Shown here piece by piece: positions 28,096-38,009 of a stretch of 64,000 bases of DNA. Under the pieces are notes generated by a model. That model did not search any database. It saw only the letters and a program-made list of their open reading frames with translations, and was not told where the DNA came from. The stretch's first letter is position 1; each line of letters starts with the position of its first letter. This DNA is from Stenotrophomonas sp. ZAC14D1_NAIMI4_1 (lineage in GTDB: Bacteria > Pseudomonadota > Gammaproteobacteria > Xanthomonadales > Xanthomonadaceae), in NCBI RefSeq assembly GCF_003086775.1, contig NZ_CP026001.1:1576407-1640406 (forward strand), written 5' to 3'. A program made the position numbers and the translations under genes.

Positions 28096-28336
28096 GGCGG
28101 GGTGGGGCCGGTTGAGGGGGTGTGAGCGGCATGGATGCCGCGACCAAGCCCCCATGGGTGAGGGCGCTTTGCTTGCGAAGCACTGCTTCGCAAGCGCCCG
28201 AACGCACAGCCGCCAGCGGCTGGGCCGGCCTGGGGGTTTACGGCGTCCCCCTCAACCGGACCCACCCCGCCATCCCACGGATAGCCAGCTTTTGACGTTG
28301 ACGTTGATCCGGCAGGTGCAGGGCGCAGCCCTGCAA
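28096..28336 (+). repeat. Composite structured repeat, copy 2
   Basis: 25-bp inverted arms (28096-28120 with 28247-28271, one mismatch) enclose 126 bases. These include a long hairpin with GCTTGCGAAG/CTTCGCAAGC (about 28165-28200) and GCCGC/GCGGC, both absent from copy 3. Followed by two GACGTT units and the terminal hairpin TGCAGGGC/GCCCTGCA (28318-28336). It fills the space between the convergent sulfurtransferase and ampD genes; no ORF is supported. Confidence 0.85.
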
Positions 28337-28340
28337 ACCC

Positions 28341-28907
28341 TCACCCCACCGGTTGCAACGGCACCTTCGCCAGCACCCGCGCCCACGGGAACAACGGCCC
28401 CGGATCCCGCTTGCGCGCCACCATCAGCGCCGCATCATCACTGGCCGCCACCTGTTCCAGGTCCAGCTGGTCGTGCCCGGCAATCCGCTGCAGCGAGGGG
28501 TAGCGCGCCACCAGCGCCAGCAGCAGCGCCTCCAGCGCCAGCAGCTGCGCCTCCGTGTACGGCTCGTCCATCGCCTGGTGGCGGCTGTCGAACCAGTGCG
28601 GGTAGCGGCCGGTGTTGACCAGCTCGATGCCCACCGTATCGGCGTTCATGCCGCGCACGTGGTGGGCGATGCGCTCCGGTGCCACGTACTGCACCACGCT
28701 GCCGTCGCGGTCGATGTAGAAGTGGCCGCTGTTGCCGGCGCCGCTGTCGTACAGCACGCGCTCGCCGTATTCGCGGGCCATTGCCAGGTCGGGCAGCTCG
28801 GTGCAGTGGATCACCACCATCCGCAGGCTGTCGGCGTCACGCAGGGGCAGGCGGTCGTGGTAGGGCAGGGGCTGCAGCTGCAGGCCGGGCAGGAGCGGGG
28901 TGGGCAT
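28341..28907 (-). CDS. ampD: 1,6-anhydro-N-acetylmuramyl-L-alanine amidase AmpD
   Basis: 188 residues, Amidase_2 fold, no signal peptide, so cytoplasmic. The expected zinc ligands are His34 (VVIHCTE), His145 (AGHDQLD) and Asp168 (KRDPGPLFPW), matching AmpD spacing; TVGIELVNTG and GSVVQYVAPE are also typical. It removes the peptide from anhydro-muropeptides during cell-wall recycling. In S. maltophilia, loss of AmpD activity is known to derepress the L1/L2 beta-lactamases through AmpR. Convergent with the sulfurtransferase gene across composite repeat copy 2. Confidence 0.92.
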   Translation of the reverse strand: MPTPLLPGLQLQPLPYHDRLPLRDADSLRMVVIHCTELPDLAMAREYGERVLYDSGAGNSGHFYIDRDGSVVQYVAPERIAHHVRGMNADTVGIELVNTGRYPHWFDSRHQAMDEPYTEAQLLALEALLLALVARYPSLQRIAGHDQLDLEQVAASDDAALMVARKRDPGPLFPWARVLAKVPLQPVG

Positions 28908-28979
28908 CCGGCGATGCTAGCATTGCAGGATGAACCTGCCTTCCCGATCGACGTTGAACCGCTCCCTGGGAGCGCATGC

Positions 28980-29507
28980 ATGAGCCGCGGCCACTGCATC
29001 CTGTCCCACGGCTTCGAGAGCGGCCCGGAGGCCACCAAGGTCACCGCACTGGCCGAAGTCGCGCAGCGCCTGGGCTGGACCCATGAGCGCCCCGACTACA
29101 CCGACCTGGACGCGATGAGCGAGATCAGCCGCGTCGGCGACGTGCGCACCCGCCTGCAGCGGCTGGTCGAGCGCGCTGCCGCTGCCGCCGCGCAGGGGCC
29201 GGTGGTGCTCGCCGGGTCCAGCCTGGGGGCCTACATTTCCGGCATCGCCTCGCTGCAGGTGCCGGTGGCCGGCCTGTTCCTGATGGTGCCGCCCACCACC
29301 ATGGGCCCGATGCCGGCGCTGGACGCCGCCGCCGTGCCGACCACCGTGGTCCAGGCCTGGCATGACGAAGTGGTGCCTGCCGCCGGGGTCATCGCCTGGG
29401 CGCAGGCGCGCTCGGCACAGCTGCTGCTGGTGGACGACGGCCACCGCCTGGAACGCCATGTGGAGGCCTCCGCGCAGGCCTTCGAGCGCCTGCTGCGCCA
29501 GCTGTGA
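28980..29507 (+). CDS. YqiA/YcfP-type alpha/beta hydrolase
   Basis: 175 residues. The start is [24 protein letters not shown] (oxyanion-hole loop), nucleophile Ser in [13 protein letters not shown], acid in AWHDEVVP and catalytic His in DDGHRLERH. Small serine esterase fold; substrate unknown. Divergent from ampD with about 72 bp between starts. Confidence 0.85.
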   Translation: MSRGHCILSHGFESGPEATKVTALAEVAQRLGWTHERPDYTDLDAMSEISRVGDVRTRLQRLVERAAAAAAQGPVVLAGSSLGAYISGIASLQVPVAGLFLMVPPTTMGPMPALDAAAVPTTVVQAWHDEVVPAAGVIAWAQARSAQLLLVDDGHRLERHVEASAQAFERLLRQL

Positions 29508-29652
29508 AGCCCGGGCGCACGGCGCGCCCGCCCGCTTTGTCTACAATGGCAGCCCCGCCGCCCCCGGCGCGGGCCTGCCGGCCGTGACTACGGCCCTCCT
29601 TTCCGACTGGCCCGGCACCCATGCCGCGCCCGACCACCTGCGAACCGATCCC

Positions 29653-31791
<2,139 letters not shown>

Positions 31792-31794
31792 CCG

Positions 31795-31860
31795 GTAGCG
31801 CCGGGCCATGCCCGGCGTGCGCGGAGCTGGTAGATCCACGCCATGCGTGGATGGCCCTAC
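31795..31860 (+). repeat. Two SMAG palindromes; the second ends in the stop codon of the next gene
   Basis: Elements at 31795-31816 (CGCCGGG/CCCGGCG stem) and 31830-31852 (ATCCACGC/GCGTGGAT). The second continues to GGCCCTAC, and its terminal inverted GTAG (31857-31860) supplies the TAG stop of the minus-strand gene. Confidence 0.85.
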
Positions 31861-32312
31861 AACACCAGCAACCGACCCGGGGCATGGGCCAACGGCCAAT
31901 GCCCCTGTTCGTACAGCGCGATCACCGGTTCCCAGTGCGCCGGCAGGCCGAGGTGTACTTCCAGCAATCGCTGCCGCGCGGCGAACATCGCCGTATCGCG
32001 CGCAACCAGATGCAGGTCATGTGCACCGCAGCGCAGGGCCGGCAGATCGAAGGCGGACAGCACGCGCATCAGGGTGCGGTTGAGTTCGCGGCGGGGTTCG
32101 GCCAGCTCGGCGGGGCGCGGCAGTGCGCCATGGAACGGATCCGGGTCGCCCAACACGCTGGGCATCCACTCGAAGTCATCAGTCTCCATGGTCTGCAGCG
32201 CTTCGGCCAATGACCCAACGGACGCAACCCCCGCAGTCGCGGGCAGTGTCTCGCCCAGGCGGGAAAAGAAGCGGATTCCAGCGATCCGTTGCAGCAGCGC
32301 AGTTGATTCCAT
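31857..32312 (-). CDS. Hypothetical protein
   Basis: 151 residues, unrecognised. No signal peptide or membrane helix. It begins MESTALLQRIAGIRFFSRLGE and has a Pro/Glu-rich middle (DPDPFHGALPRPAELAEPRREL); the C-terminal half is mixed alpha/beta (HLGLPAHWEPVIALYEQGHW). The start has no close neighbours upstream; a GGGTCAGA-type dyad lies just before it. The stop codon is provided by a SMAG element. Coding likelihood rests on length and codon pattern. Confidence 0.65.
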   Translation of the reverse strand: MESTALLQRIAGIRFFSRLGETLPATAGVASVGSLAEALQTMETDDFEWMPSVLGDPDPFHGALPRPAELAEPRRELNRTLMRVLSAFDLPALRCGAHDLHLVARDTAMFAARQRLLEVHLGLPAHWEPVIALYEQGHWPLAHAPGRLLVL

Positions 32313-32341
32313 GCAGGGAATTGTAGGCCGGCATCGTGCAT

Positions 32342-32382
32342 GGGGTCAGAGCCCTTGCGCCGTGCGCAAGGGATCCGACCCC
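32342..32382. repeat. Dispersed GGGGTCAGA dyad
   Basis: GGGGTCAGAGCCCTTGCGC pairs imperfectly with GTGCGCAAGGGATCCGACCCC-type sequence. It is the same family as the three dyads behind rlmB but with a different inner stem and no T-run. Located between the convergent or tandem ends of the hypothetical gene and the DUF3325 gene. Confidence 0.7.
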
Positions 32383-32391
32383 GCGACCCGG

Positions 32392-32721
32392 TTACAGCAA
32401 CGCCACGACCAGCCCGGCTACCGGCAGCACAACCGCCAGCGGTGCGATCCACGCCGGGCGGTACGGGTACAGGCCGAACGCCAGCGGCACGCCGGCCAGG
32501 GTCAGCGCACCCAGCCACAGCACCGGACCCATCGCCCAACCGTGGTCGACCACGCACAGCGCGAACGCGACCGTCAGCAGGGCCCAGCCCAGCACGCGCC
32601 ACTGCGTGCGCCGTGCCGGCGTGGCCGCCGCCTTGCCATGCAGGTCCTGCTGGTGCTTTTCCATCGCCAGCGACAGCGCGGTGAACGCGGAGAAGGACAG
32701 TGTCAGGGCCAGCAGCATCAT
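32392..32721 (-). CDS. DUF3325 membrane protein of an iron-uptake operon
   Basis: 109 residues with three to four hydrophobic helices (MLLALTLSFSAFTALSLAM, VLGWALLTVAFALCVV, MGPVLWLGALTLAGVPLAFGL, AWIAPLAVVLPVAGLVVALL). The ATG overlaps the preceding PepSY gene stop (ATGA). DUF3325 proteins recur beside PepSY and TonB-dependent siderophore receptor genes; a role in handling imported ferric siderophores is inferred from this context only. Confidence 0.8.
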   Translation of the reverse strand: MMLLALTLSFSAFTALSLAMEKHQQDLHGKAAATPARRTQWRVLGWALLTVAFALCVVDHGWAMGPVLWLGALTLAGVPLAFGLYPYRPAWIAPLAVVLPVAGLVVALL

Positions 32722-34355
32722 GCGCTGGCCTCCGCTTCGGTTGCCGCAGGCGCAGCCGATGGCTTGGCTGCTGCAGCGGCGGCAGCCGCGCGCTTCTTCT
32801 TCTCGGCCGCGCTCAGCGGCGGCGTCCAGCGCTGCATGCGCCAGCCGCACATCGCCAGCATTGCGCCGAAGGCCAGCATCGACAGGTCAAAGCCGGCCAG
32901 CACCCAGTCACCGTTGACCAGCGTCACGCCCAGGTGCGCGTGGGTGGTCAGGGCATTGACCACCGGCACCAGCGCGAACGCGGCCGCGCCGATATACAAC
33001 TGCCACGCCCACATCATCCGCTTGGGCCAGAGGAAGGCGGCCAGCAGGGCCGCGCCCCAGGCGTAGAAGAACACGTTGGCCTCGGCGTTCGAGCGCTCGG
33101 CCATCTCCAGCGGCAGCAGGCGGTTGCCCCAGAAGTACGCGGCAAACGCGATCGGCAGGCCGGCCACGGCACCGATGTTGAGCGCATCCACCAGGCGCAG
33201 GCCGAAACCGATGCGCCCGCTCTTGGCATGCTTGGGCCGTTCCTTCACCGCCCACAGCACCACGCCGCTGGCCACCATCAGGCAGCCGGTCAGGCCGGAC
33301 AGGAAGAACAACGCGCGCAGGCCCCAATCGGCGAAGCGGGCCAGGTGCAGGCCGTACATCACGCCGCGGGTCGCGGTGGCGCCGCCGGAGGGCGGGCTCT
33401 CTTCCAGCAGGGCGCCGCTGGCCATGTCATAGCGCAGCGCCGGGGTGTCGGTGGACAGGCGCTTGCCGTCGCGCTGCCGGATGTCGATGACCGCGTTGGC
33501 GGCGCCCGGGTTGGTCACGGTGAAGCCGGCCACCTCCACGCCCTTCCAGTGCGCGCGCGCGCTGTCCAGCAGCTGCGCAATCGGCAGCGGCGCCGCGCGG
33601 CCCTCGGCCGGTGCGCTCACTTCGGGCATGCCACCGAAGGCCTCGGCAAAGAACTTGTCCTCGTCCTGCGGGTAGGCCACTTTCACGCCCCACGGCAGGT
33701 ACATGATCATCAGGGTGACGATGCCGGTGTAGGTGATCATCGCGTGGTAGGGCAGGGCCATCACCGCGCTGACGTTGTGGAAATCCAGCCACGAACGCAG
33801 GCCCTTGTCCTTGCGGAAGGTGAAGAAGTCCTTGAAGATTTTCTTGTGGGTGATGACACCGGTGATGATCGCCACCAGCATGAACATCGCGCAGAAGCCC
33901 ACCAGGTAGCGTGCCCAGTACACCGGGATGTAGTGCAGGTCGAAATGCAGGCGGTAGAAGAAGTCACCGCCACGGGTGTCGCGCGCCTTCAGTTCGCCGC
34001 CGGTGTTGGGGTCCAGGGTGGCATCGCCGAACGCACCGCGACGGCCCTTGGAGGGGTCGGCCTGGTCGGCCGGTACGCGCCAGAACGTGCTCATGGCCGG
34101 GTTGCGCGGCTGCGGCAGCGTCACGTACCACATCTCGGCATTGCCGGCCTTGTCCTGCAGGAAGTCGATCGCGCGCTGCGCGGCCACGTCGGTGCTGACC
34201 TTGGCGCTGGGCAGCTCCGGGCGCATCCAGCGGCTGATCTCTTCGCGGTAGTAGCTGGCGGTGCCGGCCATGAAGATCAGCAGCAGCAGCCAGCCGACCA
34301 GCAGGCCGGTCCAGGTGTGCAGCCAGGCCATTGATTGGCGGAATCCGTTCTTCAT
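32718..34355 (-). CDS. PepSY-associated transmembrane protein (siderophore-reductase-like)
   Basis: 545 residues. An N-terminal helix (SMAWLHTWTGLLVGWLLLLIFMAGTASYY) is followed by a periplasmic PepSY region, then further helices with paired histidines (RLHFDLHYIPVYWARYLVGFCAM, WLDFHNVSAVMALPYHAMITYTG, MYGLHLARFADWGLRALFFLSG) that could bind haem. Ends in an Ala/Lys-rich cytoplasmic tail. Members of this family near siderophore receptors include proposed inner-membrane ferrisiderophore reductases. Coupled by overlaps to DUF3649 and DUF3325. Confidence 0.85.
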   Translation of the reverse strand: MKNGFRQSMAWLHTWTGLLVGWLLLLIFMAGTASYYREEISRWMRPELPSAKVSTDVAAQRAIDFLQDKAGNAEMWYVTLPQPRNPAMSTFWRVPADQADPSKGRRGAFGDATLDPNTGGELKARDTRGGDFFYRLHFDLHYIPVYWARYLVGFCAMFMLVAIITGVITHKKIFKDFFTFRKDKGLRSWLDFHNVSAVMALPYHAMITYTGIVTLMIMYLPWGVKVAYPQDEDKFFAEAFGGMPEVSAPAEGRAAPLPIAQLLDSARAHWKGVEVAGFTVTNPGAANAVIDIRQRDGKRLSTDTPALRYDMASGALLEESPPSGGATATRGVMYGLHLARFADWGLRALFFLSGLTGCLMVASGVVLWAVKERPKHAKSGRIGFGLRLVDALNIGAVAGLPIAFAAYFWGNRLLPLEMAERSNAEANVFFYAWGAALLAAFLWPKRMMWAWQLYIGAAAFALVPVVNALTTHAHLGVTLVNGDWVLAGFDLSMLAFGAMLAMCGWRMQRWTPPLSAAEKKKRAAAAAAAAKPSAAPAATEAEASA

Positions 34356-34672
34356 GCCCAGGCCCCCAGCAGGCGCGATGCGGCAGCCAGCAGCAGGGTG
34401 GGGCAGAGGATGCCGACCCAGGCGCGCAGCGCACTGCGGGTGGCGAAGGCCCACAGTGCAGCGCAGGCGGCCACCACGATGGCCAGCAGCATGCCGGTCA
34501 GCACGGCCTGGCCACGCGCGGCGGGCAGGGCCATGGCACAGAACACGCTGGTCATCGAGGCCAGCGCGTAGCCACCGAAGATCGCGGCCAGGGAACGGGA
34601 CAGCACTCCCCAGCGTTCGCTGGCAAAGAAGGTGCTGAGGCGGGAGCTGGCAAGTTCGGGCGAGCGGTCCAC
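34352..34672 (-). CDS. DUF3649 small membrane protein
   Basis: 106 residues from GTG 34672, which is preceded by a GCAGGA ribosome-binding site; a longer ATG form from 34711 is possible but adds a non-conserved leader. Three hydrophobic helices (LAAIFGGYALASMTSVFCAMALP, AVLTGMLLAIVVAACAALWAF, AWVGILCPTLLLAAASRLLG). Same family as small proteins encoded between TonB-dependent receptors and PepSY proteins; function unknown. Confidence 0.75.
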   Translation of the reverse strand: MDRSPELASSRLSTFFASERWGVLSRSLAAIFGGYALASMTSVFCAMALPAARGQAVLTGMLLAIVVAACAALWAFATRSALRAWVGILCPTLLLAAASRLLGAWA

Positions 34673-34780
34673 GGCGGTCCTGCAGGTTCGTAGGAAGAAA
34701 GGCCGGCGCACCGAAGTGCGCCGGGGGTGGCCATCCGTGGCCGGGCGCCGGTCGCAGAACCGGCGCCATCCATCAGGGCA

Positions 34781-36979
34781 TCAGAGCTTCCAGCGCAGCG
34801 TCACGCTGACGTTGCGCGGTTCACCCCAGTACACGCCGTTGTAGAAACCGACGTTGTTGTAATACTTCTTGTCCAGCAGGTTGCTGATGTTGAGCTGGGC
34901 GCTGAAGTTCTCGTTGAAGCGGTAGCCGCCGGCCAGGTTCAGCAGGTAGAACGCGTCCTGGGTGATGTCGGCCCTGCTGCCATCGGCCTTGGTGCTGGTG
35001 CGCCAGATGCGGCTCTGCCAGGTGGCACCGCCGCCCAGCCAGAAGCGGCCATCAATGCCGCCCGGGCGCCAGCTGGCGTTGAGGCGGAAGGTGTCCTGCG
35101 GGGTAGGGGTGTTCTGCAGCACACCGGCCTGGCTGCGGCTGACGGCATGGGCGAAGCCGGTCGACAGGTTCCAGCTTTCACCCAGGCTGCCCTGTGCTTC
35201 CACTTCCCAGCCGTGCACCTTGTTGCCCTTGCCGGTGGAGCGGTAGGCCTGGGTGCCGTCCGGAAGCGAATTCGGCGGCACCGAATCATCGACCTCGGCC
35301 ACGTTGTCCTTCTCGCCTTCGAAGATCGCCGCCGAGGCGTTCAGCAGGCCGCCGAAGAACTCGGCCTTCAGGCCGCCTTCGTACATCTTGCCGACCACCG
35401 GCTCCAGGTAGCTGCCGTTCCTGTCGCGATAGTTCTGCGGCGAAAAGATGTCGGTGTAGCTGGCATACGCGCTGAGCACGCGGTTGAAGTCGTACACCAC
35501 GCCGGCGTACGGCGTGGTCTGGTCCTTGGGCTTGTAGCCGGTACGCGTGGTCCCCGTGCGGTTGCCGCTGCTGTCGTAGCTGTAGCGCCAGGTCTTGGTT
35601 TCCCAGTTGCCGTAGCGGACGCCGGCCACGACCAGCAGCGGGTCGGCCAGGCGCAGGCGGGTGGCCACGTAGGCCGCCTGCTGGCGCAGCTCATCCTGCG
35701 AACCGAGGTAGCCCGGGCGGGTCACCGACAGCGGCGCGACATCGCCGGTCCAGTGGCGCCAGTCGGGAACCTGGGCGTAACTGGCGGGGTACGGATCGAT
35801 GGAGGCCGAGGGATACTCGCCCTTGCGAACCGACTGGCCTGCGCCGAACACCACTTCCTGGGTGTGGCCGAACAGGTCGAAGCTGCCGGTGGCGTTGACG
35901 TCCACCACATCCATCGTGCTGTCTTCCACGAAGTTGCCGATGTAGGCGAGCACGCCGGTGCCATCGGCACGCGGGTAGCCCTGCGCGCCATACCAGACCG
36001 CGCCATCGGTGTTGCGCTTGGCACGGCTGATCGCGGCCTTCACTGACCAGTGGCTGCCCAGCTGCTGTTCCAACCGCGCGAAGGTGGTCTTTTCCACGAT
36101 CGGCCAGCTGCTCCAGGACGCAGACAGGTTGGTCGAGCGCGGCAGGTTGGCCGGCGTCCCATCCGGGCCCCAGTACGGCACCACGCCCCAGGTCACGCCG
36201 GTGGTGTGCGGCGACTGATACTCATAGCCCACTTCGAACAGCGTGCTGTCGGTCAGGTCGGCCTGGACGATGCCGTAGAACACATCCTTGTCGAGCTTGT
36301 AGACATCGCGGAACGAATCGCTCTGCTGCTTGGCGGCGACCACGCGCGCGCGGATGCGGCCGTCCCAGGCGATCGGGCCGCCCAGGTCGGCTTCCAGGCG
36401 CTGGTTGCCCCAGCGGCCCAGCGTCAGGTTGGCGCCCATCTGGAACGTGTCGGTGGGGCGCTTGCGCACCATGCTGATGGTGCCCGAGGGATCGCCGGCA
36501 CCGGTGGTCAGGCCGGTGGCACCGCGGATCACTTCGATGCGCTCGTAGATCACGTTGTCGGTATTGGTCTTGATCGACCCACCGAAGGTATTGAGCATGC
36601 CGTCGATCTGGAAATTGGTGATGTTGTAGCCGCGCGACACATAGTTGATGCGCTCGCTGTCGGTGACTGCCACGTGCACGCCGGTCACCTGGCCCATCAC
36701 ATCGGACAGCGAGAACAGGCCCATGTCATCCAGCCGCTGGCGGGTGATGACGGTGACCGACTGCGGCGTCTCGCGCAGCGACAGGTCCAGCTTGGTCGCG
36801 CTGCGGGTGTTCTTCACCGTGTAGCCGTTCTGGATCTCGCCGTCGGCGGTCACCTTCACCGTGTCCAGCGTGCGCGCATCGGCAGCGGACGGTGCATCGG
36901 CGTGGGCCAGCGGGGCACACAACAGCGTGGCCAGGGCCAGCGCCAAGGGTGAAACGGCGGGGATGTTCGATCGGGCCAT
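34781..36979 (-). CDS. TonB-dependent siderophore receptor (FpvA/FhuE-like)
   Basis: 732 residues from ATG 36979, giving a Sec signal (SPLALALATLLCAPLAHA). The plug domain has RETPQSVTVITRQRLDDMGL, VSRGYNITNFQIDGM and the VIRGATGLTTGAGDPSGTISMVRKRP signature; the 22-strand barrel ends NVSVTLRWKL. A TonB-box-like LDTVKVTADG is near residue 50. Imports a ferric siderophore, probably hydroxamate-type, across the outer membrane. An alternative ATG at 36994 adds five residues. First gene of the operon with DUF3649, PepSY and DUF3325. Confidence 0.92.
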   Translation of the reverse strand: MARSNIPAVSPLALALATLLCAPLAHADAPSAADARTLDTVKVTADGEIQNGYTVKNTRSATKLDLSLRETPQSVTVITRQRLDDMGLFSLSDVMGQVTGVHVAVTDSERINYVSRGYNITNFQIDGMLNTFGGSIKTNTDNVIYERIEVIRGATGLTTGAGDPSGTISMVRKRPTDTFQMGANLTLGRWGNQRLEADLGGPIAWDGRIRARVVAAKQQSDSFRDVYKLDKDVFYGIVQADLTDSTLFEVGYEYQSPHTTGVTWGVVPYWGPDGTPANLPRSTNLSASWSSWPIVEKTTFARLEQQLGSHWSVKAAISRAKRNTDGAVWYGAQGYPRADGTGVLAYIGNFVEDSTMDVVDVNATGSFDLFGHTQEVVFGAGQSVRKGEYPSASIDPYPASYAQVPDWRHWTGDVAPLSVTRPGYLGSQDELRQQAAYVATRLRLADPLLVVAGVRYGNWETKTWRYSYDSSGNRTGTTRTGYKPKDQTTPYAGVVYDFNRVLSAYASYTDIFSPQNYRDRNGSYLEPVVGKMYEGGLKAEFFGGLLNASAAIFEGEKDNVAEVDDSVPPNSLPDGTQAYRSTGKGNKVHGWEVEAQGSLGESWNLSTGFAHAVSRSQAGVLQNTPTPQDTFRLNASWRPGGIDGRFWLGGGATWQSRIWRTSTKADGSRADITQDAFYLLNLAGGYRFNENFSAQLNISNLLDKKYYNNVGFYNGVYWGEPRNVSVTLRWKL

Positions 36980-37178
36980 ACAGTGCGATTCCATGCAGGA
37001 GAAAAACATCAGCGATGGAATCCATGCGTGCGGGCGCCTGCGCGGAATCGCGCGACCCGAGGCATCTCCCATCGCCACGCGCTGACGGCCTGGACCGTCG
37101 GCGCACGAGGAGCCGGGGATGTACACGGGCGGAAGCGCGGTGGGGGCGCCAGGTGGCTGAGCGTACAACCGATCGGTA

Positions 37179-37197
37179 AATGATAGGCATTCGCATT
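37179..37197 (-). promoter_or_regulatory. Weak Fur-box candidate upstream of the siderophore receptor
   Basis: AATGATAGGCATTCGCATT in an AT-rich patch about 200 bp upstream of the receptor start. It keeps alternating NAT triplets but matches only about half of the 19-bp Fur consensus, so it is a weak call supported mainly by context. Confidence 0.3.
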
Positions 37198-37240
37198 TCG
37201 TTAATCAAGCGTGGCCTGGCCGGGGCAGGTGCCCCAGCCT

Positions 37241-37642
37241 TCAGCGCGATGCGCAGGCGCGGGTGACCTCGTCGTTGAGTTGCCGTTGCGGCGTGCGCGT
37301 GCCGAACCACTCGGCCATTTCCCGGCGCGTGCGGGCCTTGTCGCAGGCCTCGGCGTTGCTGGCGGCCTCGATCACGGCGCCAGTGCCCTGCGGCGCACTG
37401 CGGCCAGCATTGGCCTGCAGCTGGCGACGCGCATCGCGCAGCTCGCGGTCCACCCGTTCCGATTCCTGCCAGCTCAGCTTGGGATCACGCACGATCGGCC
37501 GCGTCACGCCCGTGTCCTGCCCACTCGGGCACGGCACGGTCTGGTAGACGGTACGGCCACCGTCGTTGCACTTGTACACACGCTGCGCGCACGCATCAGC
37601 GGCCGCCGCCAGCAGCGGCAGCAACACCCATATCCTTCGCAT
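37241..37642 (-). CDS. DUF4124 secreted protein
   Basis: 133 residues. Signal peptide MRRIWVLLPLLAAAADACA followed by the DUF4124 motif QRVYKCNDGGRTVYQTVPCPSG with two cysteines. The C-terminal half is charged and helical (SERVDRELRDARRQLQ), ending with a Cys pair. Periplasmic or cell-surface protein of unknown function. The start at 37642 was chosen because it creates the signal peptide; upstream lies repeat DNA. Confidence 0.8.
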   Translation of the reverse strand: MRRIWVLLPLLAAAADACAQRVYKCNDGGRTVYQTVPCPSGQDTGVTRPIVRDPKLSWQESERVDRELRDARRQLQANAGRSAPQGTGAVIEAASNAEACDKARTRREMAEWFGTRTPQRQLNDEVTRACASR

Positions 37643-37728
37643 GGATCCCCCCACGGGCCACCCTGGCCCGCATGGCGCGGGAGCATAAGGAGTGTGACCC
37701 CGGTCGCGCAACAACGGGATCCGGCCCC

Positions 37729-37789
37729 GTGCCGACCAACGGTCGGGACCCACCAACCATCCGGCCCCGTGCCGACCAACGGTCGGCAC
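37729..37789 (+). repeat. Two GTGCCGACC palindromes
   Basis: Tandem copies of the 21-bp palindrome (37729-37749, with one arm mutated to GGTCGGGAC, and 37769-37789, perfect), 40 bp apart, preceding composite repeat copy 3, as in the other two copies. Confidence 0.8.
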
Positions 37790-37834
37790 CCACCATCAGC
37801 AGCAGGTTCCAACAGCTCGCGGGAAACTGTCGAA

Positions 37835-37999
37835 GGCGGGGTGGGTCCGGTTGAGGGGGTGTGAGCGGCATGGATGCCGCGACCAAGCCCCCAGGGATGG
37901 GTTTACGGCGTCCCCCTCAACCGGACCCACCCCGCCAACCCACGGAATGCAGGCTTTTGACGTTGACGTTGCCTCTGCGGGTGCAGGGCGCAGCCCTGC
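37835..37999 (+). repeat. Composite structured repeat, copy 3 (minimal form)
   Basis: Perfect 25-bp inverted arms (37835-37859 with 37912-37936) enclose only 52 bases with a small CGGCAT/ATGCCG hairpin. Followed by two GACGTT units and TGCAGGGC/GCCCTGC (37982-37999). It is the shortest of the three copies and probably the core form. It occupies the 367-bp gap between the DUF4124 gene start and the DUF445 stop; no ORF is supported. Confidence 0.85.
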
Positions 38000-38009
38000 C
38001 AAGCAATCA

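Noticed and set aside
28140..28210. Small RNA gene or attenuator in the hairpin of composite repeat copy 2
   Set aside because: The hairpin is absent from copy 3 and there is no T-run or promoter, so a separate RNA gene cannot be supported.
37179..37197. Strong Fur box upstream of the siderophore receptor
   Set aside because: Only about half of the consensus positions match, so it is listed only as a weak candidate.
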